Shown here piece after piece: positions 23,777 to 31,636 of a stretch of 43,236 nucleotides of DNA; position 1 is the stretch's first letter; each line of letters opens with the position of its first letter. The position numbers and the translations under genes were made by a program. Source of the stretch: Akkermansia sp. (GTDB taxonomy: Bacteria; Verrucomicrobiota; Verrucomicrobiia; Verrucomicrobiales; Akkermansiaceae); contig JAUNRE010000002.1 of assembly GCA_030535795.1 (NCBI GenBank), forward strand, positions 30,363-73,598, read 5' to 3'. Below the pieces are notes generated by a model, which did no database searches, was not told where the DNA came from, and worked only from the letters and a program-made list of their open reading frames with translations.

Positions 23777-24698
23777 TGCTCTGCGTCTCGGGGGTAAGGT
23801 GATAAAGTATGCTCATACGCGCGGCTATGCCGTTTTCTACCTGATTATTGATGAGGTTGTTGCGATAATCCATGGCTGCATCGCATATTTCCACGCCTCG
23901 ATTGACCGGGCCGGGGTGCATGATGCTCAGGTCGAGGTCATCGATGCGGCGCAGGCGTTCCTCGGTGACACCGAACGCGGCATGGTAATCCGCAGCCGGA
24001 AAGAAGGGGGAATCAATGCGCTCATTTTGTACGCGCAGCAGGTAGATGACATCCGGCTTCCATTCAAAAATCTGATCCCAGTTGGTGAAACGCGGTATGC
24101 CGGTGTGCTGCTGCAACGGCACGAGCGGGCCGGGACCCATGTAGGCGACCTGGGCACCGAGGCGGCGCAGGATGGTGCTGGTGGAGCGGGCAACGCGGCT
24201 GTGCAGGATGTCGCCGATAATGACGACGCGCTTGCCTGCGACCTCGCCATATTTCTCTTTGATGGTGAAAGCGTCCAGGAACGCCTGGCTGGGGTGAGCG
24301 TGTGCGCCGTCACCGGCATTGATGACGGAGGCCTTGCAGTGGCGGGCAATAACTGCGGGGATGCCGCTATTCTTATGGCGTACAATGATGTAGTCCATCT
24401 TCATGCTCATGAGCGTGTCGATGGTGTCGTGAACACTCTCTCCCTTCACAACCGATGAAGTGGATACGGTGAATGTCGTGACATCTGCCGACAAACGATG
24501 GGCGGCTACCTCAAAAGAGGAGCGGGTGCGTGTACTCGGTTCGTAGAAGAGGGTGAGCACGGATTTGCCTTTGAGTGCCGGTACTTTCTTCACGCTTCGT
24601 GTAAAGATGTCCTTCATGGCTGAGGTGCTATCCAGTATGGTGCGGATATCCTCATCGCTCAACGCGTCAATCGTTATTAAATCCTTGCGCGGGTTCAT
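23769..24698 (-). CDS. pyrB: Aspartate carbamoyltransferase catalytic subunit
   Basis: PyrB joins carbamoyl phosphate and aspartate, the committed step of pyrimidine synthesis. The 309-residue protein shows all marks: FYEPSTRTRSSFE for carbamoyl phosphate binding, GDGAHAHPSQAFLDAF, GDILHSRVARS and MHPGPVNRG near the C-terminus. It lacks the N-terminal extension of the Pseudomonas class A enzyme. No pyrI regulatory subunit is nearby. The overlap with the inactive dihydroorotase gene suggests a PyrB-PyrC' complex. PyrR is encoded 19 bases upstream. No Shine-Dalgarno site is seen before its ATG. Confidence 0.97.
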   Translation of the reverse strand: MNPRKDLITIDALSDEDIRTILDSTSAMKDIFTRSVKKVPALKGKSVLTLFYEPSTRTRSSFEVAAHRLSADVTTFTVSTSSVVKGESVHDTIDTLMSMKMDYIIVRHKNSGIPAVIARHCKASVINAGDGAHAHPSQAFLDAFTIKEKYGEVAGKRVVIIGDILHSRVARSTSTILRRLGAQVAYMGPGPLVPLQQHTGIPRFTNWDQIFEWKPDVIYLLRVQNERIDSPFFPAADYHAAFGVTEERLRRIDDLDLSIMHPGPVNRGVEICDAAMDYRNNLINNQVENGIAARMSILYHLTPETQSND

Positions 24699-24717
24699 GG
24701 AATGTGAAAGTTGTAGT

Positions 24718-25236
24718 TCAGTACGTTATCTCATCTTTGCCGTCGATTTCCCGGAGGCTTACCTTTACTTCTTTGGCATGCGCTTCCGAAAGGTCGAAGG
24801 CTACATAGTCGGGCTGAATAGGCAGCTGGCGGCCTCCTTTGTCTGCCAGGCAGTGCAGCTGTACACTTTCCGGGCGACCGTACTCCCACAGCACCTCCAG
24901 CGCGGCTCGTGCTGTGCGTCCGGTGCTCAGCACATCATCCACCAGTACCAGCCGCAAATCATCTGTGGAGAACGGCAGGTGGGAGGAACGCAGAGCCGGG
25001 CGCTTTCCTCGAAAGGAAAGGTCATCCCGATACAGGGTAATATCTATTGCACCGTAGAGGGCGTCGCAGCCGGCTGCGGCAAGCTTCTCCACCAGGCGTT
25101 TGGCCAGCACGTCCCCGTGGCTCACGATGCCGACAATAGCCAGAGCTGTCTCCTGTTGTGCATCTGTCGTTTGCAACAGGTGAGCGGCCCAGGCATCCAA
25201 TGCCCTTCCAATCTCTTCTTCGCTGATACCGGGCAT
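24718..25236 (-). CDS. pyrR: PyrR, pyrimidine regulator / uracil phosphoribosyltransferase
   Basis: This 172-residue phosphoribosyltransferase-fold protein carries the PRPP-binding motif RLVLVDDVLSTGRTARAAL and the IDITLYRDDL segment that sets PyrR apart from other phosphoribosyltransferases. In Bacilli PyrR binds pyr leader RNA to cause attenuation; in other groups it may act only as a uracil salvage enzyme. No anti-terminator/terminator pair or PyrR-type hairpin is visible upstream, and the unit's first gene, purE, appears leaderless. RNA-based attenuation at the operon head is therefore unlikely here. It lies 18 bases after purE. Confidence 0.93.
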   Translation of the reverse strand: MPGISEEEIGRALDAWAAHLLQTTDAQQETALAIVGIVSHGDVLAKRLVEKLAAAGCDALYGAIDITLYRDDLSFRGKRPALRSSHLPFSTDDLRLVLVDDVLSTGRTARAALEVLWEYGRPESVQLHCLADKGGRQLPIQPDYVAFDLSEAHAKEVKVSLREIDGKDEITY

Positions 25237-25254
25237 GGTGAATGAAAAATGCGT

Positions 25255-25662
25255 TTACTTGGCGAGGTTGATAATGCGATGTGCGGCCATAGCGGCGTTG
25301 ACAGGGGTCTTCTTGTGCAGACCCACCGTAGTGGCCGGAACTCCGCCCGGAAGCTGGGAAATAGCAAGAAGCGCATCCACTCCGTTCAGGGGACCACAGG
25401 GAACGGGTACCCCGATGACCGGCAGCTGAGTGTTCATGACAACGACACCGGGCAGGGCTGCGGACAGGCCGGCTACGCACAGAAGTACGGCTTTCGTGCC
25501 ACTTTCCTCAAGACCTTTCAGGTACTCGATGAGAGCGGGTAAATCGCGGTGTGCGGAATAGATGACCTCTTCGTGCTCAATACCATTTTCTGCAAGGTAC
25601 TCGCGAGCGGGCTCCATGAAGGGAAGGTCGCTCTTGCTGCCGTAAATAGTGATAACTTTCAT
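25255..25662 (-). CDS. purE: PurE-type 5-(carboxyamino)imidazole ribonucleotide mutase
   Basis: PurE catalyses the carboxylation-related step from N5-CAIR (or AIR) to CAIR in purine synthesis. The 135-residue protein keeps IYGSKSDLPFM at the N-terminus (family form GSxSD), SAHRDLPALIEY, AGLSAALPGVV and PVIGVPVPCGPLNGVDALLAISQLPGGVPATTVG. It is shorter than the usual 160 or so residues, and LP replaces the normal TP after SAHR. I choose the ATG at 25662. The earlier ATG at 25674 lies in the -10 region of the promoter. It is the first gene of the apparent purE-pyrR-pyrB-pyrC' unit, which puts purine and pyrimidine steps under one promoter. Confidence 0.9.
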   Translation of the reverse strand: MKVITIYGSKSDLPFMEPAREYLAENGIEHEEVIYSAHRDLPALIEYLKGLEESGTKAVLLCVAGLSAALPGVVVMNTQLPVIGVPVPCGPLNGVDALLAISQLPGGVPATTVGLHKKTPVNAAMAAHRIINLAK

Positions 25663-25672
25663 GCTAGCACGC

Positions 25673-25701
25673 ATCTTATCATGTCAAGACCGCCAAAGCA
25701 A
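25673..25701 (-). promoter_or_regulatory. Promoter of the purE-pyr-glycosyltransferase unit
   Basis: TTGCTT (25696-25701) and TAAGAT (25673-25678) are 17 bases apart. The purE ATG at 25662 follows the -10 after 10 bases, so the leader would be 2 to 4 bases. No operator is evident. Confidence 0.5.
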
Positions 25702-25728
25702 GAAAATTTCACGTATTCACTCAGTATT

Positions 25729-26715
25729 TCAAGCCAGACAGCCGGGGCAATTGCGCACAAAGTGACCGGGGCTGTGTTCCACCATCTCCGGAATGCGATC
25801 GGTGAGACAAAGCTCCGGCTTGCCGATGATGTTTCGTGGCTTGAAAGAACAACCGCATACAGGGCTGCGAAGAGTCGGCGGAAGCCCCGGTATCGTTTGT
25901 AAGCGGCTGCCTCGGGAATGCATAGCCGGGATGCTGGCCATCAGGGAGCGGGTATAGGCGTGCAGAGGGTGGCGCAGCAGTTCCTCGGTAGGGGCGCTTT
26001 CTATCGTGCTGCCTGCGTACATTACCTGCACCCTGTGGGCATATTGGCGTACCACGCCAAGGTCGTGAGTGATGAGGATGATAGCTGTCCCCAGTTCTTC
26101 TTGGCGTGCCCGCAGTAAATCCAATACCTGTTTTTGCACGGTGACGTCGAGAGCTGTTGTCGGCTCGTCTGCAATGAGGAACGACGGTCTGGTGATAAGC
26201 GCCATTGCTATCATGACACGCTGGCGCATGCCCCCGGAGAACTCATGGGGGTAGGCCTTCGCACGCTCTGCCGGATTCGGAATACCGGTGCGAGCGAGCT
26301 CCTCGATAGCCAGTTGCAGGGCTTCGCGGCGTTTCACCCCTCGGTGGATGATGAGGGGTTCCGCTACCTGGTCGCCTATTGTCATGCAGGGGTTCAGGCT
26401 GGTCATCGGATCCTGAAATATCATGGAGATTCGATTCCCCCTCAGCGCGGACATCTCACGTTCTTTCATGCGCAGCAAGTCTTTACCTTCAAACAGCGCT
26501 GTCGCGTTTTCCGAAATGTGTGCAGGCGGCTTAGGCAGCAATCCCATGAGCGCAGAGCAACTGACGGACTTGCCGGAACCGCTTTCACCCACAATGCCGA
26601 GAGTCTCCCCTCGATGCAGTTCAAAACTAACATCATTAACGGCATAGTTCACCCCTGCACGAGTCCGGAACTCGACACTCAGGTTGTTCACGCTCAGAAT
26701 AGGCTGCTCACTCAT
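25729..26715 (-). CDS. oppD: Oligopeptide ABC transporter ATP-binding protein OppD/DppD
   Basis: This 328-residue ATPase powers peptide import at the inner face of the membrane. It shows Walker A GESGSGKS, the Q-loop MIFQDPMTSLNP, the signature SGGMRQR, Walker B FLIADEPTTALD and the H-loop ITHDLGVV. The C-terminal extension with HPLHAYTRSLMASIP and a Cys cluster (CGC and two further Cys) is typical of OppD/DppD, where it binds an iron-sulfur cluster. I start at the ATG at 26715, ten bases after a perfect -10. It stands alone: OppA, OppB and OppC are more than 3 kb away, and no OppF is in the window. Confidence 0.94.
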   Translation of the reverse strand: MSEQPILSVNNLSVEFRTRAGVNYAVNDVSFELHRGETLGIVGESGSGKSVSCSALMGLLPKPPAHISENATALFEGKDLLRMKEREMSALRGNRISMIFQDPMTSLNPCMTIGDQVAEPLIIHRGVKRREALQLAIEELARTGIPNPAERAKAYPHEFSGGMRQRVMIAMALITRPSFLIADEPTTALDVTVQKQVLDLLRARQEELGTAIILITHDLGVVRQYAHRVQVMYAGSTIESAPTEELLRHPLHAYTRSLMASIPAMHSRGSRLQTIPGLPPTLRSPVCGCSFKPRNIIGKPELCLTDRIPEMVEHSPGHFVRNCPGCLA

Positions 26716-26725
26716 CAGTAGCTGC

Positions 26726-26754
26726 ATTATACCCGCCATCATCGGTGGAGTCAA
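26726..26754 (-). promoter_or_regulatory. Promoter of oppD (leaderless layout)
   Basis: TTGACT (26749-26754) and a perfect TATAAT (26726-26731) are 17 bases apart. The ATG at 26715 follows after 10 bases, which leaves a leader of about 3 bases. This is one of the clearest sigma70-type sites in the window. Confidence 0.75.
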
Positions 26755-26770
26755 TGGATATGACCGAGAA

Positions 26771-27814
26771 TTACTGAGACAGAGCTTTGACTTCGGTCTT
26801 TATGGAAGCGTCACCCTTTTTCACCCACAGCGAGGTGCCGGGTGTGCTGTGTTCTGTGCTGACGTATGCAATGGCATAGCTGTGTCCATTGGCCGGTGAT
26901 GTGGCTGAGCTGGTAATGTTACCGATAGCGCGTCCGCAGTGGTCGTGAACGGTATCGCCCGGGGAAAGCGTATGCCCCGGTGTGCTGCAATGGAGTGATA
27001 CCAGTCGCCCGGCATCGCTATCCGTAGGTGGGGTGGAGCCGGTGTCTTTGTCGGTAGTACATAGGTGGCTCAGGCCGGCAGAGGCAGGCGTGCAACCTGC
27101 GGCATCTTTCTTAACATCGGTGCGTCCTTGTTCCAATCTCAGAATTTCGCGTGTTTGCAGGCCACAGGGAATTGCACCGGCTGCCATGAGTTGCTCAAAC
27201 CAACCGATACCGGTCGCGGCTGGACAAAATAACTCCATGCTGTCATTGTTAATCAACCCGGCTCGCGTCAGAATGCAGCGCTGGCCTCCTCGACGAAAAC
27301 AACAGAACTCTCCTTTTGCCGGAATCTCCACCGCAAAATGCACCCTCGATAACACTTTGCCCGCTTCAGGCCCAACTAAAGCTATCGCGCAAAGTGTATC
27401 TGTCTCGTCCTCTAACTCTAAAGCTTCTCGCTGCGCAAAGCGACTCAGTGAGGCAAGGTCGGCCTCTACCTGAGAAGCTGAGCCGATGATAAAAAAGCGC
27501 CCGGCGCTTATTCGGCATAGTGTAACCCGGTCAAGTATCATTCCCTTAGTTGTCAACATCAGTGTTTGTTGGGTGTGGCCGTCGCGACAATTCCCTATGC
27601 GATTGCTCAGGATTCCGTCCAGATATTCTTGTGCTCCATTGCCTGTCAATCTGAACTTACCAAGATTGGAAATATCAAATATTCCGCACGCAGAGCGGGT
27701 GGACATGTGCTCATGCAGCAAATCAGTGTACTGCTGCGGCATTTGCCAGCCGTATTCATTTGTCATAGAAGCACCTAGGCGCCGATGCAGAGGAGTGAGC
27801 TGCGTTTCTTTCAT
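26771..27814 (-). CDS. GcvT/YgfZ-family folate-binding protein (orphan)
   Basis: This 347-residue protein resembles the glycine cleavage T protein: TPLHRRLGASMTNEYGWQMP at the N-terminus, YTDLLHEHMSTRSACGIFDIS (family form: EH..vR...gvFDvSH), TKGMILDRVTL, and GLQTREILRLEQGRTD followed by GCTPASAGLSHLC. The SH after FDIS is SN, and the NAAN-type folate segment reads IIGSASQVEAD. It may therefore be a divergent paralogue or a YgfZ-like iron-sulfur assembly factor, although YgfZ's KGCYxGQE motif is absent. No gcvH or gcvP is nearby. A stretch of Thr/Asp/Ser after residue 255 looks like a low-complexity insertion. The start at 27814 is set by the promoter. Confidence 0.75.
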   Translation of the reverse strand: MKETQLTPLHRRLGASMTNEYGWQMPQQYTDLLHEHMSTRSACGIFDISNLGKFRLTGNGAQEYLDGILSNRIGNCRDGHTQQTLMLTTKGMILDRVTLCRISAGRFFIIGSASQVEADLASLSRFAQREALELEDETDTLCAIALVGPEAGKVLSRVHFAVEIPAKGEFCCFRRGGQRCILTRAGLINNDSMELFCPAATGIGWFEQLMAAGAIPCGLQTREILRLEQGRTDVKKDAAGCTPASAGLSHLCTTDKDTGSTPPTDSDAGRLVSLHCSTPGHTLSPGDTVHDHCGRAIGNITSSATSPANGHSYAIAYVSTEHSTPGTSLWVKKGDASIKTEVKALSQ

Positions 27815-27821
27815 ATCACGC

Positions 27822-27849
27822 ATTTTACGATGATGCGTTGCTAATGCAA
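27822..27849 (-). promoter_or_regulatory. Promoter of the GcvT-like gene (leaderless layout)
   Basis: TTGCAT (27844-27849) and TAAAAT (27822-27827) are 16 bases apart. The ATG at 27814 follows the -10 after exactly 7 bases. An ATG at 27823 overlaps the -10 and cannot be the start on this transcript. It is divergent from the plus-strand promoter at 27888. Confidence 0.6.
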
Positions 27850-27887
27850 GAAGTTAGTTCCAGCCGTTAGTTTTTCGATAAATTGTC

Positions 27888-27916
27888 TTGAGTTTTGCCG
27901 TGCATTTGGATATACT
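27888..27916 (+). promoter_or_regulatory. Promoter of the C39-like peptidase gene (leaderless layout)
   Basis: TTGAGT (27888-27893) and TATACT (27911-27916) are 17 bases apart. The ATG at 27927 follows after 10 bases, leaving a leader of about 3 bases and no ribosome binding site. Confidence 0.6.
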
Positions 27917-27926
27917 GTCGCCTGTC

Positions 27927-29102
27927 ATGGCGTTGAAACATTTTTTTGTCGGTGCATCCTTGCTTCTGCTGAGCTCATTGGGGCTGTCGGCAGTTGATTT
28001 GTCTGATGCGTTGGTAAACGGCTCTATTTGGCAGAAGAATCGAAAGAAAGTTTGCTCGACAAATTTTGTCGGTCTTCGCTATATGCCCATAGACGACCAT
28101 GCGATTCGACTTGTCCCTGAGCTTTCTGTCAATAACCAAGGGAATACCGGAGGCGAAGCCCTTACAATCGGGAAACTGAAATTCGGTGAAACGATAGTGC
28201 GTTGGGATGAAGACATGAAGACGCTCAACATGCTGGGGCTGGTATACAATCGCGGTGATAATGGTGATATCAGCCGCAATCAGTTCGCTCAACTCATTCG
28301 CACAAGTATCCAGGCGTTGGATGCGATGACGGCAAGTGCCGGCTATGTCCGAGAGGCAAAAGGAAAAGGCGATGAGGAACACGTCGGCGTTTCCGGTCTG
28401 CGTAACTGGTTCTGGCAGTGGGATAACGGTGTTATTCTGCTGGAGGCCTCGGCGACAGACATGGGCGGTGGTAGCATTCGCCCTGAGTTTATTCGCGTGA
28501 AGATGGGCGCCACCCCGGAAGCGATTGCGACCGGCGGAGCCGAGAATCTCACCAACGCCGCATGGTTGCATGAAAACGTGAAGCGCGAAGGTGATAAGGT
28601 GTACATTGCCGGTGTGCCGATGGTGGATCAGGGGCAGAAAGGATACTGTTTGCCTGCCTCCGTGGCACGAGTATTTGCCTATTACGGCGCAGATGCTGTT
28701 GACCAGCACGCCTTGGCTCAGGTGTGCAACACCCGCACAAGTGGCGGTACTTCGCTGGGCGTCATGTATAATGAATTGGTGGAGATGGGCAGAGTATTTA
28801 ATTTTACTGTGCTGCCGTTATATGCCAATCCGGCAGATTTTAACAACTTGGTAAGTTACTATGTGAACCGCGGTATCCCCATGTTGTGGTGTGTGGAGTT
28901 GAATACGGCACGCGAAGCCGGTATCCCCATCAGAGCCCAAAATAAAGGTTGCCATGAGCGACTTATTATTGGGTACAATGCGCGGACAAAGGAAGTATAT
29001 TTCTCGGATTCCTGGGGGCAGGGCCATGAACTGAAGAGTATGTCGGCGAGTGACGCCGCCAAGATTACCCTTGGGCTTCATGTGATGATTCCTAACCGAT
29101 AA
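27927..29102 (+). CDS. Secreted C39-like cysteine peptidase
   Basis: The 391-residue product begins with a signal peptide (Lys at 4, a Leu-rich core and a Leu-Ser-Ala end near residue 22), so it is exported. The catalytic part is C-terminal. Gln237 and Cys241 in VDQGQKGYCLPASVA provide the oxyanion Gln and nucleophile, His343 lies in GCHERLIIGYN, and Asp361 in YFSDSWGQG. This order fits the peptidase C39-like clan CA fold. The N-terminal 220 residues are beta-rich and not recognised. There is no ABC transporter next door, so it is not an obvious bacteriocin maturation protease. It is followed after 13 bases by a Pro-rich membrane protein. Function is unknown, perhaps processing of host or envelope proteins. 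Confidence 0.78.
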   Translation: MALKHFFVGASLLLLSSLGLSAVDLSDALVNGSIWQKNRKKVCSTNFVGLRYMPIDDHAIRLVPELSVNNQGNTGGEALTIGKLKFGETIVRWDEDMKTLNMLGLVYNRGDNGDISRNQFAQLIRTSIQALDAMTASAGYVREAKGKGDEEHVGVSGLRNWFWQWDNGVILLEASATDMGGGSIRPEFIRVKMGATPEAIATGGAENLTNAAWLHENVKREGDKVYIAGVPMVDQGQKGYCLPASVARVFAYYGADAVDQHALAQVCNTRTSGGTSLGVMYNELVEMGRVFNFTVLPLYANPADFNNLVSYYVNRGIPMLWCVELNTAREAGIPIRAQNKGCHERLIIGYNARTKEVYFSDSWGQGHELKSMSASDAAKITLGLHVMIPNR

Positions 29103-29115
29103 ATCAGGAGACGTT

Positions 29116-29751
29116 ATGTCGTTAAAGCAGCCACGGAATGCGCACCTCTCTCGGGAAAAAGGGCGTAGGCGTCAACCCCGACAAAACAACGCCGTACTAT
29201 GCGCGCTTGTGGGGATTGTTTTCGGTGGGTTGTTCCTCCTGATGTTTAATCAGAATCAGGAGAAGGACAAGCGCGTACGTCGCCCCGTGGCTAAGGTGGA
29301 GATCGAGAAGGGAAAAATCCCGGCTGAGTCTCATGCTGCGCAGGATACTTCGGAGAAAACAACTCCCGTTGCTCCTGTGCCGCCACCGCAACCTGCTGAG
29401 GTGGACGACAACGATGCGCCTGCGAGGCTGGCTGTTGCTAATGATAACCCCTCGAAGACTACACCGGATGTCCCCGGTAAATCTACACCTGTAACCCCGA
29501 ATCCGCCGGTTGTTCCGCCAACGTTACCTCATGAAGAGGCTCCTTGCAAAGATGACAGGTTGACAGCAACTAATTCATGCGGGGAGAGGTATATTGACAT
29601 GACCACCGGAACATTACTGTTCACGGAGGACTCGTCTCAGAATGATGAGAATCTCGAAGTCTATCTCGAGCATGTCATGGATACCTATGAGACGGAGGAT
29701 TATGATCAGCAAGGCGCTGAGCGTAAAGATGAGAACAAGAAGGTGCGTTAA
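29116..29751 (+). CDS. Single-pass membrane protein with Pro/Thr-rich linker, partner of the C39-like peptidase
   Basis: This 211-residue protein has a basic N-terminus (about 1-24), one transmembrane helix (about 26-44) and an acidic, Pro/Thr-rich stretch (about 55-140). The positive-inside rule places the N-terminus in the cytosol and the rest outside. The last 70 residues are acidic, with two Cys (CKDD and NSCGERY) that could form a disulfide. I recognise no family. A clear Shine-Dalgarno site (AGGAGA, 5 to 10 bases before the ATG) is present, which is rare in this window. It is probably co-transcribed with the peptidase. Its stop is 3 bases from that of convergent oppC, with no terminator between. 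Confidence 0.7.
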   Translation: MSLKQPRNAHLSREKGRRRQPRQNNAVLCALVGIVFGGLFLLMFNQNQEKDKRVRRPVAKVEIEKGKIPAESHAAQDTSEKTTPVAPVPPPQPAEVDDNDAPARLAVANDNPSKTTPDVPGKSTPVTPNPPVVPPTLPHEEAPCKDDRLTATNSCGERYIDMTTGTLLFTEDSSQNDENLEVYLEHVMDTYETEDYDQQGAERKDENKKVR

Positions 29752-29754
29752 AGC

Positions 29755-30699
29755 CTAATCCTTGGCGGATTTGGGGTCGATGGCATCTCGCAGTCCGTCG
29801 CCCAGGAAATTGAGTGCCAGGAGCGTCAGGCAGAAAAAGGCCGCCGGGAAAAGCAACAGCTCGGGGGTCACTTCCATGCGATCGGCGCCTTCTTTGATGA
29901 GGGTGCCCCAGGAGGAGTTCGGCGCTTTGACGCCTAGCCCGATGAAGGAGAGCGTAGACTCGGTCAGCATGATGCCGGGCACTGCCAACGTAGTGTAGAC
30001 GACAACCGTACCCAACAGATTGGGCGCGATGTGGCGGAACAGGATGCGCATGTGCCCCAATCCGAGAGACTGAGCCGCCATGATGTATTCCTGCGCTTTG
30101 ATTTCCAGAGTTTGCGTGCGCACGATTCGCGCGAGTGTAAGCCACCCCAGTGAGCCGATGGCAATGAACAGTGGCACCAGTCCCAGAATGGGTGCAACTG
30201 CTTCACGACGCCAGCCTGTGATCTCTACAATAGCGGTTGTGAGTTGGCGGCTGGGTTCTTCAATGCTCAGCGAAAACACAATGACCAGCACAATAAAGGG
30301 CAGTGCAAAGAGCACATCTACCGTGCGCATCATGAAAGCATCCGTGCGGCCGCCGACATAGCCAGATATCAGCCCGTAAATCAGGCCGATGACGAGTGCC
30401 ACCACCGTTGCCACCAGCCCCACCAGCAGGGAAATACGCCCGCCGTAGAGCACGCGTGCCAGCAGGTCGCGGCCGAGTTGGTCTGTGCCGAAGGGATGTG
30501 CAAGAGAGCAGGGGCCGGCAATGTTGTTCAAATCTGTAGCATTGGGGTTGGCGATGCAGGGGAACAACGGCAGAACAAAGCATGCCAAGGTCATGAAGAC
30601 GAGGAATCCCAGCGAGGCCATAGCTGCTTTGTTGCGACTCAGGCGTAGCATGGCATCACGCCACAGCGAATTACCTTGTGTGTATGTTGTTGTTGCCAT
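29755..30699 (-). CDS. oppC: Oligopeptide ABC transporter permease OppC/DppC
   Basis: OppC is one of two membrane subunits forming the peptide channel. The 314-residue protein has an N-terminal helix (about 31-50), the PFGTDQLGRDLLARVLYGGRIS motif that marks OppC/DppC, five further helices, and a conserved cytoplasmic loop that contacts the ATPase (QEYIMAAQSLGLGHMRILFRHIAPN, the EAA motif). I start at the ATG at 30699, 7 bases after the oppB stop. A GTG at 30717 in the same frame would overlap oppB and add six residues. It is the last gene of the oppABC unit and faces a convergent plus-strand gene. Confidence 0.92.
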   Translation of the reverse strand: MATTTYTQGNSLWRDAMLRLSRNKAAMASLGFLVFMTLACFVLPLFPCIANPNATDLNNIAGPCSLAHPFGTDQLGRDLLARVLYGGRISLLVGLVATVVALVIGLIYGLISGYVGGRTDAFMMRTVDVLFALPFIVLVIVFSLSIEEPSRQLTTAIVEITGWRREAVAPILGLVPLFIAIGSLGWLTLARIVRTQTLEIKAQEYIMAAQSLGLGHMRILFRHIAPNLLGTVVVYTTLAVPGIMLTESTLSFIGLGVKAPNSSWGTLIKEGADRMEVTPELLLFPAAFFCLTLLALNFLGDGLRDAIDPKSAKD

Positions 30700-30706
30700 T
30701 ATTGTA

Positions 30707-31636
30707 TTATGCTGCACCCTGCGTGCGCAGGCGGGGGTTAAGCGCTACAAGAACTAAATCCACGATAAGATTGGCACTGACGATGAGGACGCCGTAGCAG
30801 AGAACAAGCCCCTGAATCAGGAAATAATCGCGGTCGGTTGTCGCGTTGACGAAGTGAAGCCCCATGCCCGGTACCTGGAAACATGTCTCCACCACAAAGG
30901 AGCCTGTGATGAGCGCCGCAAAGGCCGGCCCCAGGTATGATACCGCCGGAAGAAGCCCGCTTCGCAATGCGTGTACTACCAGCTGCCGCACCGCTCCGGC
31001 TCCCTTGGCGCGGGCGGTCCTCATGAAGTCCTGCGAAAGCACCTCCAGCATGCCGCCGCGTGTCAGGCGGGCAAGGTAGGCAGCATTGATGAGGCCCAGC
31101 GTCAGAGCGGGGAGTATGGCACAAAGCGGGTCATCCCATCCGGCTACACTCAATCCGGGGACATGCATGCCCAGCGTCTTGCCGAAGAGGGGGGCAACAA
31201 CAAACGCAGGAATACATATACCCAGCATAGCTGCAAACATGAGCAGCATATCGGGCCATCTGTTTTTGCAACGTGCGGCCAGCATGCCGGCAGGTATGCC
31301 GATGAGGATGGCAATGCCCATGCCCAGAATGCCCAGCCACAGTGACACGGGGAAAGCCTCGGCAATGATGTCGCTTACCTGCATACCTTCTCGCACGAGC
31401 GAAGGCCCGAAATCGCCCTCGGTGAGGATGTTTTTCCAGTAGTTGTAATACTGCACATGAGCACTTTGATTCAGGCCATAGAGAGAGTTCAATTGTTCCA
31501 TGACATGCTGCGGAAGCTTGCGCTCACCCAGGAATGGATTACCCGGCAGCATGCGCACCAGGAAAAAGGTAATCGTTTCCAGCACAAATACTACCAGAGC
31601 ACCTTGCATCAGGCGTTTGAACAGTAACTTCATCAT
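30707..31636 (-). CDS. oppB: Oligopeptide ABC transporter permease OppB/DppB
   Basis: This 309-residue membrane subunit starts with the KRLMQGALVVFVLETITFFLVRMLPGNPF pattern of OppB/DppB (first helix, then PGxPF), has six predicted helices, and carries the EAA loop as QDFMRTARAKGAGAVRQLVVHALR. The C-terminal NPRLRTQGA is typical. Its ATG at 31636 overlaps the oppA stop as ATGA, so synthesis is probably coupled to the binding protein. A second ATG directly follows and could also serve. It pairs with OppC and needs OppD, encoded at 25729-26715, and perhaps a distant OppF. Confidence 0.93.
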   Translation of the reverse strand: MMKLLFKRLMQGALVVFVLETITFFLVRMLPGNPFLGERKLPQHVMEQLNSLYGLNQSAHVQYYNYWKNILTEGDFGPSLVREGMQVSDIIAEAFPVSLWLGILGMGIAILIGIPAGMLAARCKNRWPDMLLMFAAMLGICIPAFVVAPLFGKTLGMHVPGLSVAGWDDPLCAILPALTLGLINAAYLARLTRGGMLEVLSQDFMRTARAKGAGAVRQLVVHALRSGLLPAVSYLGPAFAALITGSFVVETCFQVPGMGLHFVNATTDRDYFLIQGLVLCYGVLIVSANLIVDLVLVALNPRLRTQGAA

